This document shows, piece after piece, positions 16,774 to 25,071 of a stretch of DNA of 64,000 nucleotides (the stretch's first letter is position 1; each line of letters begins with the position of its first letter). The stretch covers positions 120,105-184,104 of the forward strand of contig DATENU010000002.1 in assembly GCA_035274845.1 (NCBI GenBank). The letters are read 5' to 3'. The DNA is from Chthoniobacterales bacterium. GTDB lineage: Bacteria > Verrucomicrobiota > Verrucomicrobiia > Chthoniobacterales > UBA10450. The position numbers and the translations under genes are program-made. Under the pieces are notes generated by a model. It was not told the origin of the DNA, did not search any database, and was given only the letters and a program-made list of their open reading frames with translations.

Positions 16774-17676
16774 ATGATCCACGTCCTCGACACTCAACAT
16801 CTCGGGCGCCGTGGGATCATCGCTTCCACCGCAGTCGAAACGAATGAGGGGCTGATCCTTTTCGACACCGGCCCGGAATCGACCTTTGAAACTCTGGCCG
16901 CGCAGTTCCCGGAGCGAGGCTTCAGCGTTCGCGACGTTCGGCATGTCTTTCTGAGTCATATTCATTTCGATCATGCCGGCGCCGCCTGGCGCTTCGCCGA
17001 GCTCGGCGCGACCCTTTACGTTCATCCCCGCGGCGCGCCGCACCTGATCGATCCGGCAAAACTGGTCGCGTCCGCCACCCGGCTTTACGGCGACCAAATG
17101 GAACGGCTTTGGGGAAAATTTTCTCCGATCGCTTCAGAGCGAGTTCGGGTTTTGCAGGACAACGACGTCGTGCGCGTCGCACCCTTTGCCGTGCGGGCCA
17201 TCGAAACGCCGGGCCACGCGAGTCATCATCACGTTTACCAGTGGGAAGATAATCTTTTCGGCGGCGACGTCGCCGGCGTGCGGTTAGGCGGAGGTCCTCC
17301 GGCGCCGCCGTTCGTTCCGCCGGAGCTGGACATCGAAGCCTGGCTGGAGGCGATCGCGAAAATTCGGGCTCTGAATCCGGCCGAGCTTTTTCTTCCCCAC
17401 TTTGGACCGGTGCGAGATTCGATCCCCGCGCATCTCGATGCGCTCGAAGAGCGGGTCCGCCGCTGGTCCCTTTGGTTTCGCGACCGCCTTCGTGCCGGCG
17501 ACGACGAGGAAAAATTGAAGACGGCGTTTGCTGAATTCGTCGTCGAGGAATTACGGAAAGGCGGGGCTACGGAAGAGGAGAGGCGCGACTACGAGCAAGC
17601 CGATCCAAGTTTTATGGCCGTGAGCGCCGCAACCCGGTATTGGCGCAAGCATCATCCGGAGGAAGTGGAGAGGTGA
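16774..17676 (+). CDS. Metallo-beta-lactamase-fold hydrolase
   Basis: 300 residues. The metal site is complete: HIHFDH (His62, His64, Asp66, His67), the ETPGHASHHH segment for the third His, GGDVAG for the bridging Asp, and LPHFG for the last His. This is the glyoxalase-II-like/YflN-like branch; the C-terminus carries a helical extension of about 90 residues (LKTAFAEFVVEELRKGG). There is no signal peptide, so it is cytoplasmic. Family members hydrolyse thioesters, lactones or similar bonds; the substrate cannot be told. It is the last gene of the plus-strand run and ends before a bidirectional terminator-like hairpin. Confidence 0.88.
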   Translation: MIHVLDTQHLGRRGIIASTAVETNEGLILFDTGPESTFETLAAQFPERGFSVRDVRHVFLSHIHFDHAGAAWRFAELGATLYVHPRGAPHLIDPAKLVASATRLYGDQMERLWGKFSPIASERVRVLQDNDVVRVAPFAVRAIETPGHASHHHVYQWEDNLFGGDVAGVRLGGGPPAPPFVPPELDIEAWLEAIAKIRALNPAELFLPHFGPVRDSIPAHLDALEERVRRWSLWFRDRLRAGDDEEKLKTAFAEFVVEELRKGGATEEERRDYEQADPSFMAVSAATRYWRKHHPEEVER

Positions 17677-17725
17677 GGGGTCGAGGTTAGGGAAGCAGGG
17701 CGATCGAAAATCGAAAATCGAAGAG

Positions 17726-17743
17726 CGGCCTGAGGGCAGGCCG
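17726..17743. terminator. Bidirectional terminator-like hairpin
   Basis: CGGCCTG-aggg-CAGGCCG lies in the 74-bp gap between the convergent MBL and VOC genes, followed by an AT-rich stretch (ATTTATT) on the plus side. Just before it are three tandem copies of an ATCGAAA-like unit. Position and symmetry support termination of both transcripts. Confidence 0.5.
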
Positions 17744-17750
17744 TCTCCAT

Positions 17751-18125
17751 TTATTCCTCGTCGCCGACGACGAGGTGGATGACGCCGGCGGGATCGGAAA
17801 TCCAGAAGCCGTCGAAATCTTCCCGGAGCTGCTCGACTTCATCCCGGCGAGGAACGCCGTTGATCTTCAGGTAGGAAGCGGCCGCTTCCGTGTCGTTCGT
17901 TTCCAGCTCAAGCCAGATATCGGGATGGCTCAGGTTCGGGACCCGATCGATCCAGAGCCGGTTCGGCCCGAACTGAAAAATGCAGCCGTCATCTTCTTCC
18001 TCGATCAAGGGCAACCCGAGCGTGTCGCGATAGAAGGCGAGCATCTGATCGTAAGTGTGGCTCGGGCATTTGATCGCGATGTTCGCGCCGCCGGAGAATT
18101 GGGGACCATTAACGTTAGCGACCAT
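17751..18125 (-). CDS. VOC/glyoxalase superfamily protein
   Basis: 124 residues, one full VOC unit pair. The typical N-terminal strand and helix (IAIKCPSHTYDQMLAFYRDTLG) and the C-terminal WISDPAGVIHLVV strand with a Asp-Pro-x-Gly turn are clear. It lacks some of the metal ligands of glyoxalase I, so it may be a binding or resistance protein rather than a lyase. It begins 6 bp after the stop of the secreted 168-residue gene, so it is the last gene of a minus-strand operon with that gene, fumarase and a methyltransferase. Confidence 0.75.
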   Translation of the reverse strand: MVANVNGPQFSGGANIAIKCPSHTYDQMLAFYRDTLGLPLIEEEDDGCIFQFGPNRLWIDRVPNLSHPDIWLELETNDTEAAASYLKINGVPRRDEVEQLREDFDGFWISDPAGVIHLVVGDEE

Positions 18126-18131
18126 TCCGAG

Positions 18132-18638
18132 TTAGAGCTGTTTCAGGATTTTGCGCGCGAGAGTCTTCGCTTTCTCAGTCGCGCTTTTTTCGTCGTCGAC
18201 GCCGCTGATGCCGACGGTGATAAAGAAGTCGCCTTTGACGACGTAGAGCATCAAACCGTGCGACGGACCTTTTTCCGGCCCTTCGCTGACGGTCGCCGCC
18301 TTGTCCCCGAGACCGGAAACCGGCTTTGATTTCTGGCTGGCGGCGCTCATTTCATCGAACTGCTGTTTCGGTTCGAGCTGGCCCGGACTCGCCTGGCGGA
18401 CCCGCAAAACGAGGGATCGGCCTGGATTTTCACTGTAATAATTGCAACGCGAATAGTAACCGTCGGCGCCTTCCCCATTCCGCGATTGGGGATCCTTGAC
18501 CGCTTCGCCCAGGGCAGTTTGAGCGTCCGCTTTCGTAATGATCGCGACGAGATCGATCCGTTTTTCCTGGGCGGCCAGGAGAGGGGCGAACGCGCAGACC
18601 ATTGCTGTCATGGCTGCTCCCGCGATGAGGGTGCGCAT
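18132..18638 (-). CDS. Secreted hypothetical protein, 168 aa
   Basis: The N-terminus is a Sec signal (residues 1-22, ending LLAAQEK). The mature domain begins with DLVAIITKADAQTALGEAV, has a CNYYS strand with one Cys, and ends in a Lys-rich helix (EKAKTLARKILKQL). The pattern resembles small exported DUF3558-like proteins seen in soil bacteria, but the match is only by eye. It sits 4 bp after the fumarase stop. No catalytic motif is evident. Confidence 0.6.
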   Translation of the reverse strand: MRTLIAGAAMTAMVCAFAPLLAAQEKRIDLVAIITKADAQTALGEAVKDPQSRNGEGADGYYSRCNYYSENPGRSLVLRVRQASPGQLEPKQQFDEMSAASQKSKPVSGLGDKAATVSEGPEKGPSHGLMLYVVKGDFFITVGISGVDDEKSATEKAKTLARKILKQL

Positions 18639-18642
18639 GGAT

Positions 18643-20061
18643 TTATCCGCCTGCGGAACCTTCGCCGCCGGGCTCCGTCATCCCGACTGGATCGAGCGCG
18701 CGCTCAAGCTCTTCCGGCGGCAGCACTTTCTGCTCGAGGCAAATTTCGCGGACGGTCCGTCCGGTTTTCGCGCTCTCCTTCGCGATCTCCGCGGCGCGAT
18801 CGTACCCGATTTTCGGGGCCAAACTCGTCACCATCGCCATGGAAAGCTCGACCAGTTCGCGGCAGCGCTCTTCGTTTGCTTCAATGCCGAGGACGCACTT
18901 CTCGCAGAATGCATCGCAGGCATTGCCGAGAAGCCGAATGCTCTCGAGAAGGTCGTGCGCCATCACCGGCATCATGACATTGAGCTCGAAATTTCCATTG
19001 GCCCCGGCCCAGGTCACGGCGTTGTCGTTTCCGATCACCTGCGCGCAAACCATCATGAGCGATTCGCACAGAACCGGGTTGACCTTGCCCGGCATGATCG
19101 AGCTGCCCGGCTGGGTGGCGGGCAACCGAATCTCGCCGATGCCGCAACGGGGACCGCTTCCCAACCACCTAATGTCGTTCGCGATCTTGAACAGGCTGAC
19201 CGCGATCGTTTTCAGGTGTCCGCTGGTTTCCACGACTGCGTCCTTGGCTCCTTGCGCTTCGAAATGGTTTTCGGCTTCGCGAAATTTGATCCCGGTGCGC
19301 TGTTCGAGATGACGCATCACTTTGCCGGGAAACTCCAGGTGCCGGTTTAACCCGGTGCCGACCGCGGTGCCGCCGAGGGGCAGTTCCGCGAGAACCGAAA
19401 CCGCGCGCTCCACCCGTTCGCGAGCATAAAAAATCTGGCGCGCGTATCCGCCGAATTCCTGGCCCAGCCGGACCGGGGTCGCATCCATCAAGTGGGTCCG
19501 GCCGATTTTAATAATGTTCTGGAATTCCTTCGCCTTGGCTTCGAGAGCCGCCCCCAGTTTTTCCAAAGAGGGCAACAGACAATGCCGAAGCTGTTCCGCC
19601 GCGCTGACGTGAATGGCGGAGGGAATCACGTCGTTGCTGGACTGCCCCATGTTGACGTGATCGTTGGGGTGGACCGGATCTTTGGCGCCGATCTTTTTCC
19701 CCGCGAGCTGGCAGGAGCGGTTCGAGATTACTTCGTTTGCATTCGTGTTCGTGCTCGTGCCCGAACCGGTCTGAAAAATGTCGAGCGGAAAATGTTCGTC
19801 GAGCTTCCCTTCGACCACCTCTTCCGCTGCCTGGACGATGAAAGCGGTCCGATGAGAATCGAGCAGGCCGAGGTCGGCGTTGGCCTGGGCGGCGGCCCAT
19901 TTGATCAAGCCGAGGGCGCGAATGAAGGGGCGCGAAAATCGGTAGCCACTAATCGGGAAATTCAGGACGGCGCGCTGGGTGGAAGCGCCATAAAGCGCGG
20001 ACTCCGGGACGGACATTTCGCCCATCGAGTCCTTCTCGACTCGGGTCGATCCGGACGTCAT
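18643..20061 (-). CDS. fumC: Class II fumarate hydratase
   Basis: 472 residues, the normal length. The fumarase/aspartase signature GSSIMPGKVNP is at residues 319-329 and the active-site loop GSGTSTNTNANEVI is near residue 100. The later segment VIGNDNAVTWAGANGNFELN fits fumarase better than aspartase. It interconverts fumarate and L-malate in the TCA cycle; class II enzymes need no Fe-S cluster. The start overlaps the methyltransferase stop (ATGA). The last dozen residues are Gly/Glu-rich and may be disordered. Confidence 0.93.
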   Translation of the reverse strand: MTSGSTRVEKDSMGEMSVPESALYGASTQRAVLNFPISGYRFSRPFIRALGLIKWAAAQANADLGLLDSHRTAFIVQAAEEVVEGKLDEHFPLDIFQTGSGTSTNTNANEVISNRSCQLAGKKIGAKDPVHPNDHVNMGQSSNDVIPSAIHVSAAEQLRHCLLPSLEKLGAALEAKAKEFQNIIKIGRTHLMDATPVRLGQEFGGYARQIFYARERVERAVSVLAELPLGGTAVGTGLNRHLEFPGKVMRHLEQRTGIKFREAENHFEAQGAKDAVVETSGHLKTIAVSLFKIANDIRWLGSGPRCGIGEIRLPATQPGSSIMPGKVNPVLCESLMMVCAQVIGNDNAVTWAGANGNFELNVMMPVMAHDLLESIRLLGNACDAFCEKCVLGIEANEERCRELVELSMAMVTSLAPKIGYDRAAEIAKESAKTGRTVREICLEQKVLPPEELERALDPVGMTEPGGEGSAGG

Positions 20062-20681
20062 GCCGAGTGATGATTGGTGGAGAGCGCCGCGGCCTGCCGA
20101 AGAGGACGGCGATGCCCGTTCCGGCGATTCAACTTGTGAAACACGGTGATAAACATCGGCGGAATATTTTGCAGGAAGTATTCCGATTCCGCGCGATCGA
20201 AAAGGGTGGCGTGCTGTCGCAGCTCGTTCGTGACCTGGTAGATGATGAAGCTGCCGCCGTCCGCCAGCGCTTCGTAGGTTTTCTCGAGGAGCGCGCGCTT
20301 TTTCCTGATCTCAAGAATGCTGAACGGGATCCCCGAAAGGATGTAATCACAACGGGGAATGCCGCGGCGTTCCAGTTCCTCGGGAAGCCGGGCCGCATCG
20401 GCGTTGATCACATGGACCCGCGGATCGTTGGCGAACTGGCGGCGAAGGTCCCGGGATAGGGCGGGATCCAGCTCAAACAGGAGCAGCTGCGAATCGGCCG
20501 ACATCCGGCGCGCGATCTCACGGGAGTGAACGCCTTCGCCCGGCCCGTACTCGGCGATTACCCGCGGTTCGCTGAAATCAATCTTACGCGCCACCCGTTT
20601 CACGAGCGCCTTTGAGCTCGGCATGATGGAAGCGATTTGGAACGGCCGCTGGAGAAACCGCTTGAAGAAGAGAGCGCTCAT
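20058..20681 (-). CDS. Class I SAM-dependent methyltransferase, PmtA-like
   Basis: 207 residues from the ATG at 20681. SAM motif I is VIAEYGPGEGVHSREIA, motif II LLLFELD, with HVINADAARLP and YILSGIPFSILE as motifs III and IV. The IASIMPSSKALVKRV start and overall layout match phospholipid N-methyltransferase-like proteins related to KsgA, which methylate phosphatidylethanolamine or similar. The open frame continues upstream to 20810 but without family similarity. No strong Shine-Dalgarno is seen. It is the first gene of the minus-strand run leading to fumC. Confidence 0.75.
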   Translation of the reverse strand: MSALFFKRFLQRPFQIASIMPSSKALVKRVARKIDFSEPRVIAEYGPGEGVHSREIARRMSADSQLLLFELDPALSRDLRRQFANDPRVHVINADAARLPEELERRGIPRCDYILSGIPFSILEIRKKRALLEKTYEALADGGSFIIYQVTNELRQHATLFDRAESEYFLQNIPPMFITVFHKLNRRNGHRRPLRQAAALSTNHHSA

Positions 20682-20844
20682 TGAAAGGGGGGAATAGTCA
20701 CCCCCCGCCCCCGGCTTGTCCAGTCGGGATGTAGGCGGTTTGCGGGTGATCCGGAGGGGGTCGGGGAGGCGATCGCAGGCGGGGGATCGCCCCAAACCGG
20801 CGTGCCTCACTAAAATCCCGGGGGAAAGTCAAAAAAATGAGGAA

Positions 20845-20870
20845 TTGACATTGACTATAAAAGTTATAAT
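20845..20870 (+). promoter_or_regulatory. Possible sigma-70-type promoter of the HTH-receiver gene
   Basis: A consensus TTGACA (20845-20850) and TATAAT (20865-20870) lie about 55 bp before the HTH-receiver start, in an unusually AT-rich patch. The spacer is only 14 bases, shorter than the usual 16-18, so the pairing of these two boxes is uncertain. Confidence 0.35.
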
Positions 20871-20925
20871 CCTGATTTCAGCGAAAAGGCTTGCCCATTA
20901 GCGCGCAAGTTGCTGTTTTTCTCAA

Positions 20926-21477
20926 ATGCATAACCTGTTGACGGTCAAGGAAACGGCCAAATACCTGCGAATCCCGTTGCCGACCGTTTATTACCTGGTC
21001 CAGCGAGGGCAGTTGCCCGCCATTCAAATCGGCGGCCGCTGGCGCATCAAGAAGGCGTCGCTCGACAAGGACATTTTGAAGGAAGACAAATCGGGGCAAC
21101 CGACGGTGCTCGTGGTCGATGACGACGAAAGCCTCCAGAGTCTCTTCAAGATTTTCCTCAAAAAAATCGGTTTCAGCCGGGTGGTTGTCGGCACGGTGAA
21201 GGAAGCGATCGCCGCGATCGAGAAACAAAAATTCGATCTTCTTTTCCTCGACTTGAAACTGCCGGATGGCCCGGCTGACGACGTGTTCGAGGCCGCGAAA
21301 GAAGCTGATCCCGAATTGCCCATTGTCGTTATCACCGGTTATCCCGACAGCGAAATGCTCGACCGGATTCTGGCCAAGGGTCCGATCACGGTTCTGAAGA
21401 AGCCTCTCAAAGTAGAGCAGCTTCAACAGACGGTCCGGATCCTCGGGCACAAAGACGCCGCCAAGCTCGCGGCCTGA
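20926..21477 (+). CDS. HTH-17 (excisionase-like) DNA-binding domain fused to receiver domain
   Basis: 183 residues. Residues 1-55 are a MerR/excisionase-type helix-turn-helix (LLTVKETAKYLRIPLPTVYY, then IGGRWRIKK wing). After a short linker, residues 61-180 form a response-regulator receiver: acidic VVDDDES pair near 65, phosphoacceptor Asp109 in FLDLKLPDG, Thr in VVITGYPD and Lys159 in LKKPLK. The order is reversed compared with ordinary response regulators, where the receiver is N-terminal. No histidine kinase is adjacent, so its partner is elsewhere. It probably binds DNA in a phosphorylation-dependent way. Confidence 0.88.
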   Translation: MHNLLTVKETAKYLRIPLPTVYYLVQRGQLPAIQIGGRWRIKKASLDKDILKEDKSGQPTVLVVDDDESLQSLFKIFLKKIGFSRVVVGTVKEAIAAIEKQKFDLLFLDLKLPDGPADDVFEAAKEADPELPIVVITGYPDSEMLDRILAKGPITVLKKPLKVEQLQQTVRILGHKDAAKLAA

Positions 21478-21555
21478 TCGGAGCGGTTTTTGCCGGCCTC
21501 TGGTGGTTGATTGGCTCGGCGCATTTTCGAGGCACGCTCCGCGACTCGAACCCTG

Positions 21556-21586
21556 CCGGAAGGTAACAGCTCTGTTACTATTCCGG
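21556..21586. promoter_or_regulatory. Long perfect-core palindrome upstream of the WD40 gene
   Basis: CCGGAA-g-GTAACAG-ct-CTGTTAC-ta-TTCCGG: the GTAACAG/CTGTTAC core is perfect and is flanked by matching CCGGAA/TTCCGG arms. It sits about 60 bp before the WD40 start and about 80 bp after the HTH-receiver stop. It could be an operator or a terminator for the upstream gene; there is no T-run. Confidence 0.45.
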
Positions 21587-21647
21587 AGCGGCTCCGCGAG
21601 GTCCAAAGTCGGCGGCGAACACGAAAAGGAATAGAGAAGGAGTCGCC

Positions 21648-22552
21648 ATGAAAAACCCCAAGAGTACGCAGCTCCCTGTTCGCTGCTGCCTCGCCACCTT
21701 ATCGTTCGTTGTTGTCGCACTGTTGCTCCAGGCCGGCGGAGCGCGGGCCCAGAATCAGGAGGTAATCTGGCAATTGCCTTCAGCCGGAACGGCCGTCACG
21801 TTTTCCCCCGACGGGCAAGCGGTCTTGGGCGGTAATCAACTGCGGGCGGCGACAAACGGGCAGTTAATTCGGACGTTTAACCTCCGAACTGGTTCGGGCA
21901 GCTCGGTCAATACCGTGGCTTTTTCTCCCAGTACTGCGCCATCGGAGTTCAGGCTTATAATTTGAACCTGAACTTCTACCGCGTTTCTGACGGGTTTCGG
22001 ACCGTCCCCACGGTAGCGCACAGCAACGGAACGACGACGGCGCAATTTTCTCCCGATGGCCAATACCTCGCGGTCGGGGGTCAGGGCGGCCTCATCATTC
22101 TTGTAACCGCCACCGGGAAAGTGGTGCAACGGCTGGTGGAGGCCTCGGAGACGGTGGAATCGCTTTCGCTCACGGCCGATGGATCCACGCTCGCGGGAGG
22201 CTTTTTTACGAGCCAGGATGGAACGGTCTACAATGTTAAGCTCTGGCGTTTTTCAGACGGAACGCTCCTCAAGACGATCCCGGCCAGCGATCAGCCGATT
22301 AATTCCGTGGCTTTCCAGCCCAATGCTCAAGTCATAGCCTCGGGCGGGGGCGACGATGCTGCGGCGGGGGTGGTTCGTTTCTTTAAGGTGAAAGATGGGT
22401 CCCAGCTTGGATTTTTCCCCCAGGATCCCAACAATCTGAGTTCCTACGTCAAAAGTGTCGCCTATTCCCCGACAGGACAGTTCATCGCTTACGCTCGCGC
22501 AGACAGCTTCGTGGTTGTGGCCAGAAACCCATTTCCCAAGGCCGGGCGCTAA
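21648..22552 (+). pseudogene. Secreted WD40-repeat protein, frameshifted
   Basis: The first part (21648-21965) has a signal peptide ending GGARAQ and one WD40-like unit, then falls out of frame after VAFSPS. The second part (21962-22552) continues the propeller in another frame, with units such as TAQFSPDGQYLAVGGQGG and SVAFQPNAQVIASGGG. Reading the second frame backward through the junction gives QYCAIGVQAYNLNL, so the ancestral sequence was probably FSPDGQYCAIG with a short deletion (length 1 modulo 3, for example 7 bases) near 21926. The protein is about 300 residues in total, fewer blades than a full propeller, so it may also be shortened at the 3' end. The gene is probably inactive unless frameshifting restores it. 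Confidence 0.75.
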
Positions 22553-22635
22553 GGCCCGGGGCGGCAACCGGTCAACCTGGCGGAGGTTGCCAAGCAAACC
22601 CGCGCAGTCCATAATCCCGAACCTCATTCGGGGAC

Positions 22636-22710
<75 letters not shown>

Positions 22711-22813
22711 CCTTTTCTCCCTCGACGACATCGATTTACTCCGATGAGCGAAGACGCGCGTGAGGCGATTGTAACACTCCGTTGTAACACTTTTGTTTTG
22801 GCAGCGGTTACGA

Positions 22814-23092
22814 TCAAAATCGTGTCGTCTCCAGCTTGTCCATAAACTCGCGGATTCGATTGCCTGGTGTGCGCGGCGGGAAGAGATCCTGCACTGGCAC
22901 CTTCAGGACTTCTGCGAGGTAGAGCAGCGTCTTATCGTCGACGTACGAAAGGCGCGCTTCGATTTTTGAAACGCCGCTCCGGCTGATATCGAAGCCGGCG
23001 ATTTGCAGTTTGGTCGCGAAATCGGATTGCGACCAGCCGAGCGCGTAACGACGACGCCGGACCTGCGGACCGATGTTGTTTTTATAGCGCAC
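22814..23092 (-). CDS. Xre/Cro-CI family transcriptional regulator
   Basis: 92 residues with a single HTH_3 domain: RRRRYALGWSQSDFATKLQ (helices 1-2) and ISRSGVSKIEARLSYV (recognition helix region). It is the first gene after the tRNA, on the minus strand, next to a small gene of unknown function. Such regulators commonly control excision or transfer of mobile elements. Short direct repeats TGTAACAC occur twice between its 3' end and the tRNA. Confidence 0.85.
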   Translation of the reverse strand: MRYKNNIGPQVRRRRYALGWSQSDFATKLQIAGFDISRSGVSKIEARLSYVDDKTLLYLAEVLKVPVQDLFPPRTPGNRIREFMDKLETTRF

Positions 23093-23104
23093 GTTGATTT
23101 CGAC

Positions 23105-23563
23105 TCAGCGCTCTTTGGTTTTCGTCTCCGCAGTTTCAAAGCTTACGCGCGGTGAGCACTCGACCTGACACAACTCGATGAGTTGAGTCGCAGCGCGCCT
23201 CGGCAAAGCACGCGCGGCTTTGTCGCGGAAGTCCGCGGATGGTTTCAGGTAATGGCGCGACTCGAACAGGTCGTCGAGCGATTCACCCGCGAGAGCCAGA
23301 ACTTTGTCGAAGGTTTCGTCTTCGGTGGCGATGTGCGAGAGAAGCGCCGGCGCAGGAAAGTTAACGCGCGCGATGCAGCCATCGGTTCCGGTCGCGGTCC
23401 AGCGGGACCCGCCGCCATCGGTGATAACAAAATCTTCCTTGTGACGTTTAGCTTCACGAACAAGCTCGCCTTTGAGGATCTTGAGACGCTCCCCATAGGT
23501 CGTGAGCGCGCGGTGCAGCGATACCGCTTCGTTTACCAATTTCTTTAATTCATTTTCAGTCAT
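23105..23563 (-). CDS. Hypothetical mobile-element protein, 152 aa
   Basis: Not recognised. From the ATG at 23563 (MTENELKKLVNEAVSLH) it is mainly helical, with a beta segment FVITDGGGSRWTATGTDG that looks like a small antiparallel sheet, and LFESRHYLKPSADFRDKA. It precedes the Xre gene by 12 bp on the same strand, so the two are probably co-transcribed. The longer frame from 23608 adds only unmatched residues. It could be a nucleic-acid-associated accessory protein, but nothing in the sequence proves that. Confidence 0.55.
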   Translation of the reverse strand: MTENELKKLVNEAVSLHRALTTYGERLKILKGELVREAKRHKEDFVITDGGGSRWTATGTDGCIARVNFPAPALLSHIATEDETFDKVLALAGESLDDLFESRHYLKPSADFRDKAARALPRRAATQLIELCQVECSPRVSFETAETKTKER

Positions 23564-23894
23564 AAACAGAGTGCGTTGAGGTTTCTCGCCGCGCTCGCTC
23601 TGGCGCACTTGCTCCAGAACTCGCGCGACACGAACGCTCTACACCCCGTTTTTTGCTGACTTCGCGAACGGCGCGCCGGCCTTTCTCTCGTGTTCTCCGG
23701 CGTCCGTCAGACGTTCTCTCCCGACCTGCGATTTTTTTTGACAGGTTTTGAGCGGCGGCCAACCGACGCCGATCTTGCCGGGCCGCGAGTGCCCGGTTTT
23801 CGCTCTCGATAGGCGAAGTGGCCATTGGTCAAAGATTGTCGAAGTGTTCACGTGAACGTATTCTCCTCAACGGGCCAAACGAGAGGGATGAACA
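23564..23894. other. Gene-poor gap between divergent accessory genes
   Basis: 331 bases without a convincing gene. Two overlapping minus-strand frames (to 23825 and 23851) are very Arg-rich and lack ribosome-binding sites or family features. The only structured element is the 12-bp palindrome at 23846-23857. The region likely carries divergent promoters. Confidence 0.5.
23846..23857. promoter_or_regulatory. Perfect 12-bp palindrome, candidate operator
   Basis: GTTCACGTGAAC is perfectly symmetrical and lies 38 bp before the start of the small gene at 23895 and upstream of the divergent 23105-23563/Xre pair. That position would suit the binding site of the adjacent Xre regulator. No second copy is seen nearby. 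Confidence 0.4.
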
Positions 23895-24164
23895 ATGACC
23901 AGACAAACCACCAGAAACAGAATGGAAGCCGTTGAAAACGGCTCCTTTACATCGACAACAGCGATCGCGGCGCTGCTCTTTTTAGCAGCCAAGTTTCCCC
24001 ACCGTCAGTTTAATAGCGCAGAGTTATGCGTTCTCTCCGGCATCGGCCGAACGGCCATGTCGCAGATCAAAAACGCGTCCGACTCTCCGTTCTCGTTGGG
24101 GAAATGTACTCTGCAACGACTCGACGCCTGGCTTGCCAATCACCCGGGCTTTAAACAAGAATGA
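23895..24164 (+). CDS. Small hypothetical protein, 89 aa
   Basis: Not recognised. A Shine-Dalgarno-like GAGAGGGATGAACA precedes the ATG. Residues 22-50 (TTAIAALLFLAAKFPHRQFNSAEL) are amphipathic helical, followed by LCVLSGIGRTAMSQIKNA, which reads like a helix-turn-helix with a recognition helix ending in SQIKNA. It may therefore be a small DNA-binding protein. Its stop overlaps the start of the next gene (ATGA), so the two are translationally coupled. Confidence 0.6.
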   Translation: MTRQTTRNRMEAVENGSFTSTTAIAALLFLAAKFPHRQFNSAELCVLSGIGRTAMSQIKNASDSPFSLGKCTLQRLDAWLANHPGFKQE

Positions 24165-24865
24165 ACCGTTTGGTTGAAACAGGGATCACCATGGCCAAAG
24201 GAGTTCGCAAGAGCATCACGATTCCTGGCCTGCTCGCTCCGGCAGTGAAGCTGCGGTGCGCTGAATTCGGCCACGCGATTTTCAACCCGTATGCCGTGGA
24301 GCTGGTCTGTTACGATCTGCGTTCCGACGCGAAGCACGAGATCACGGTTGCAATAGCTTGTGACACGCAGGCCGCGCAGGATGCCGTGGACCGCGAGTTG
24401 GTCGCGCGGTATCGCCCGGGACAGAAACGCGAGGGTCTACTCGTGCAGCTCGTCGAGCGTATTCATCACTTGCAAGATCTCGCGACCCGTAGCCGGCACG
24501 ATTTGCCCGTGCAGCTCAGCGCAGTCCCGGAACGTGTCACCTTCCCGTTCGATATCTGGAGGCTCGTTGACGTGCGATGGCAGGAACTTGGCTATCCATC
24601 GTTCTCCGCGTACGTCACTGGGCTCATTCGCTACGATCTGCTCGTTGGCGGCCCGCATTCCACGACAACGGCTGATCCGCGCTCGAAGCTCCAACGCAAA
24701 CTTACGCGAAAAACACTTGCAGCCCGCCGCAAAGGAGGCCGTCGCAAAATTCTGTTGGATCACTTGATCGAAGAGGCAGAGGGACACCCTGTGCCCCAGG
24801 AACAGCTGGAACGAGTGAAAGCGCGAATCGCAAAAGCGCTGCGCGACATCTCATTTACACGCTGA
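24161..24865 (+). CDS. Protein with internally duplicated RHH-like domain, 234 aa
   Basis: Two related segments are visible: KSITIPGLLAPAVKLRC followed by GHAIFNPYAVELVCYDLRSD near residues 16-55, and VTFPFDIWRLVDVRWQELGY followed by PSFSAYVTGLIRYDLLVGG near residues 125-165. Each has a beta strand, two helices and the x-Y-x-x-x-L-(V/I)-x-Y-D-L ending, the pattern of ribbon-helix-helix-type DNA-binding domains found on plasmids. The rest is charged and ends in a Lys/Arg-rich region. No family name is certain. It is coupled to the 89-residue gene and may be a regulator or partition accessory of the element. Confidence 0.6.
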   Translation: MNRLVETGITMAKGVRKSITIPGLLAPAVKLRCAEFGHAIFNPYAVELVCYDLRSDAKHEITVAIACDTQAAQDAVDRELVARYRPGQKREGLLVQLVERIHHLQDLATRSRHDLPVQLSAVPERVTFPFDIWRLVDVRWQELGYPSFSAYVTGLIRYDLLVGGPHSTTTADPRSKLQRKLTRKTLAARRKGGRRKILLDHLIEEAEGHPVPQEQLERVKARIAKALRDISFTR

Positions 24866-25071
24866 GCCGTCATCGAATTTCGGAAAGAGCAATAGCTCCT
24901 TGAAGGCAACCGATAACGACCTCCTTATTTGCGGAGCGAGCACAGTCAAGGTGGAGCGCAGCGCAGCGAGCAATACCTTTACGGCGCGCAGCGAGCGATA
25001 GAATTGAAGAAAGGTTGCTTGTCATTTGAGACTGGTTTTCTGCGGCTACTGGCGATAGAAAAGAGCCCGGG

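Noticed and set aside
18643..20061. Aspartate ammonia-lyase
   Set aside because: It shares the GSSIMPGKVNP signature, but the flanking sequence (VLCESLMMV, DNAVTWAGANGNFELN) fits class II fumarase better.
23639..23851. Minus-strand frames of 70 and 89 residues
   Set aside because: They overlap in different frames, are extremely Arg/Lys-rich and have no ribosome-binding site; more likely non-coding.
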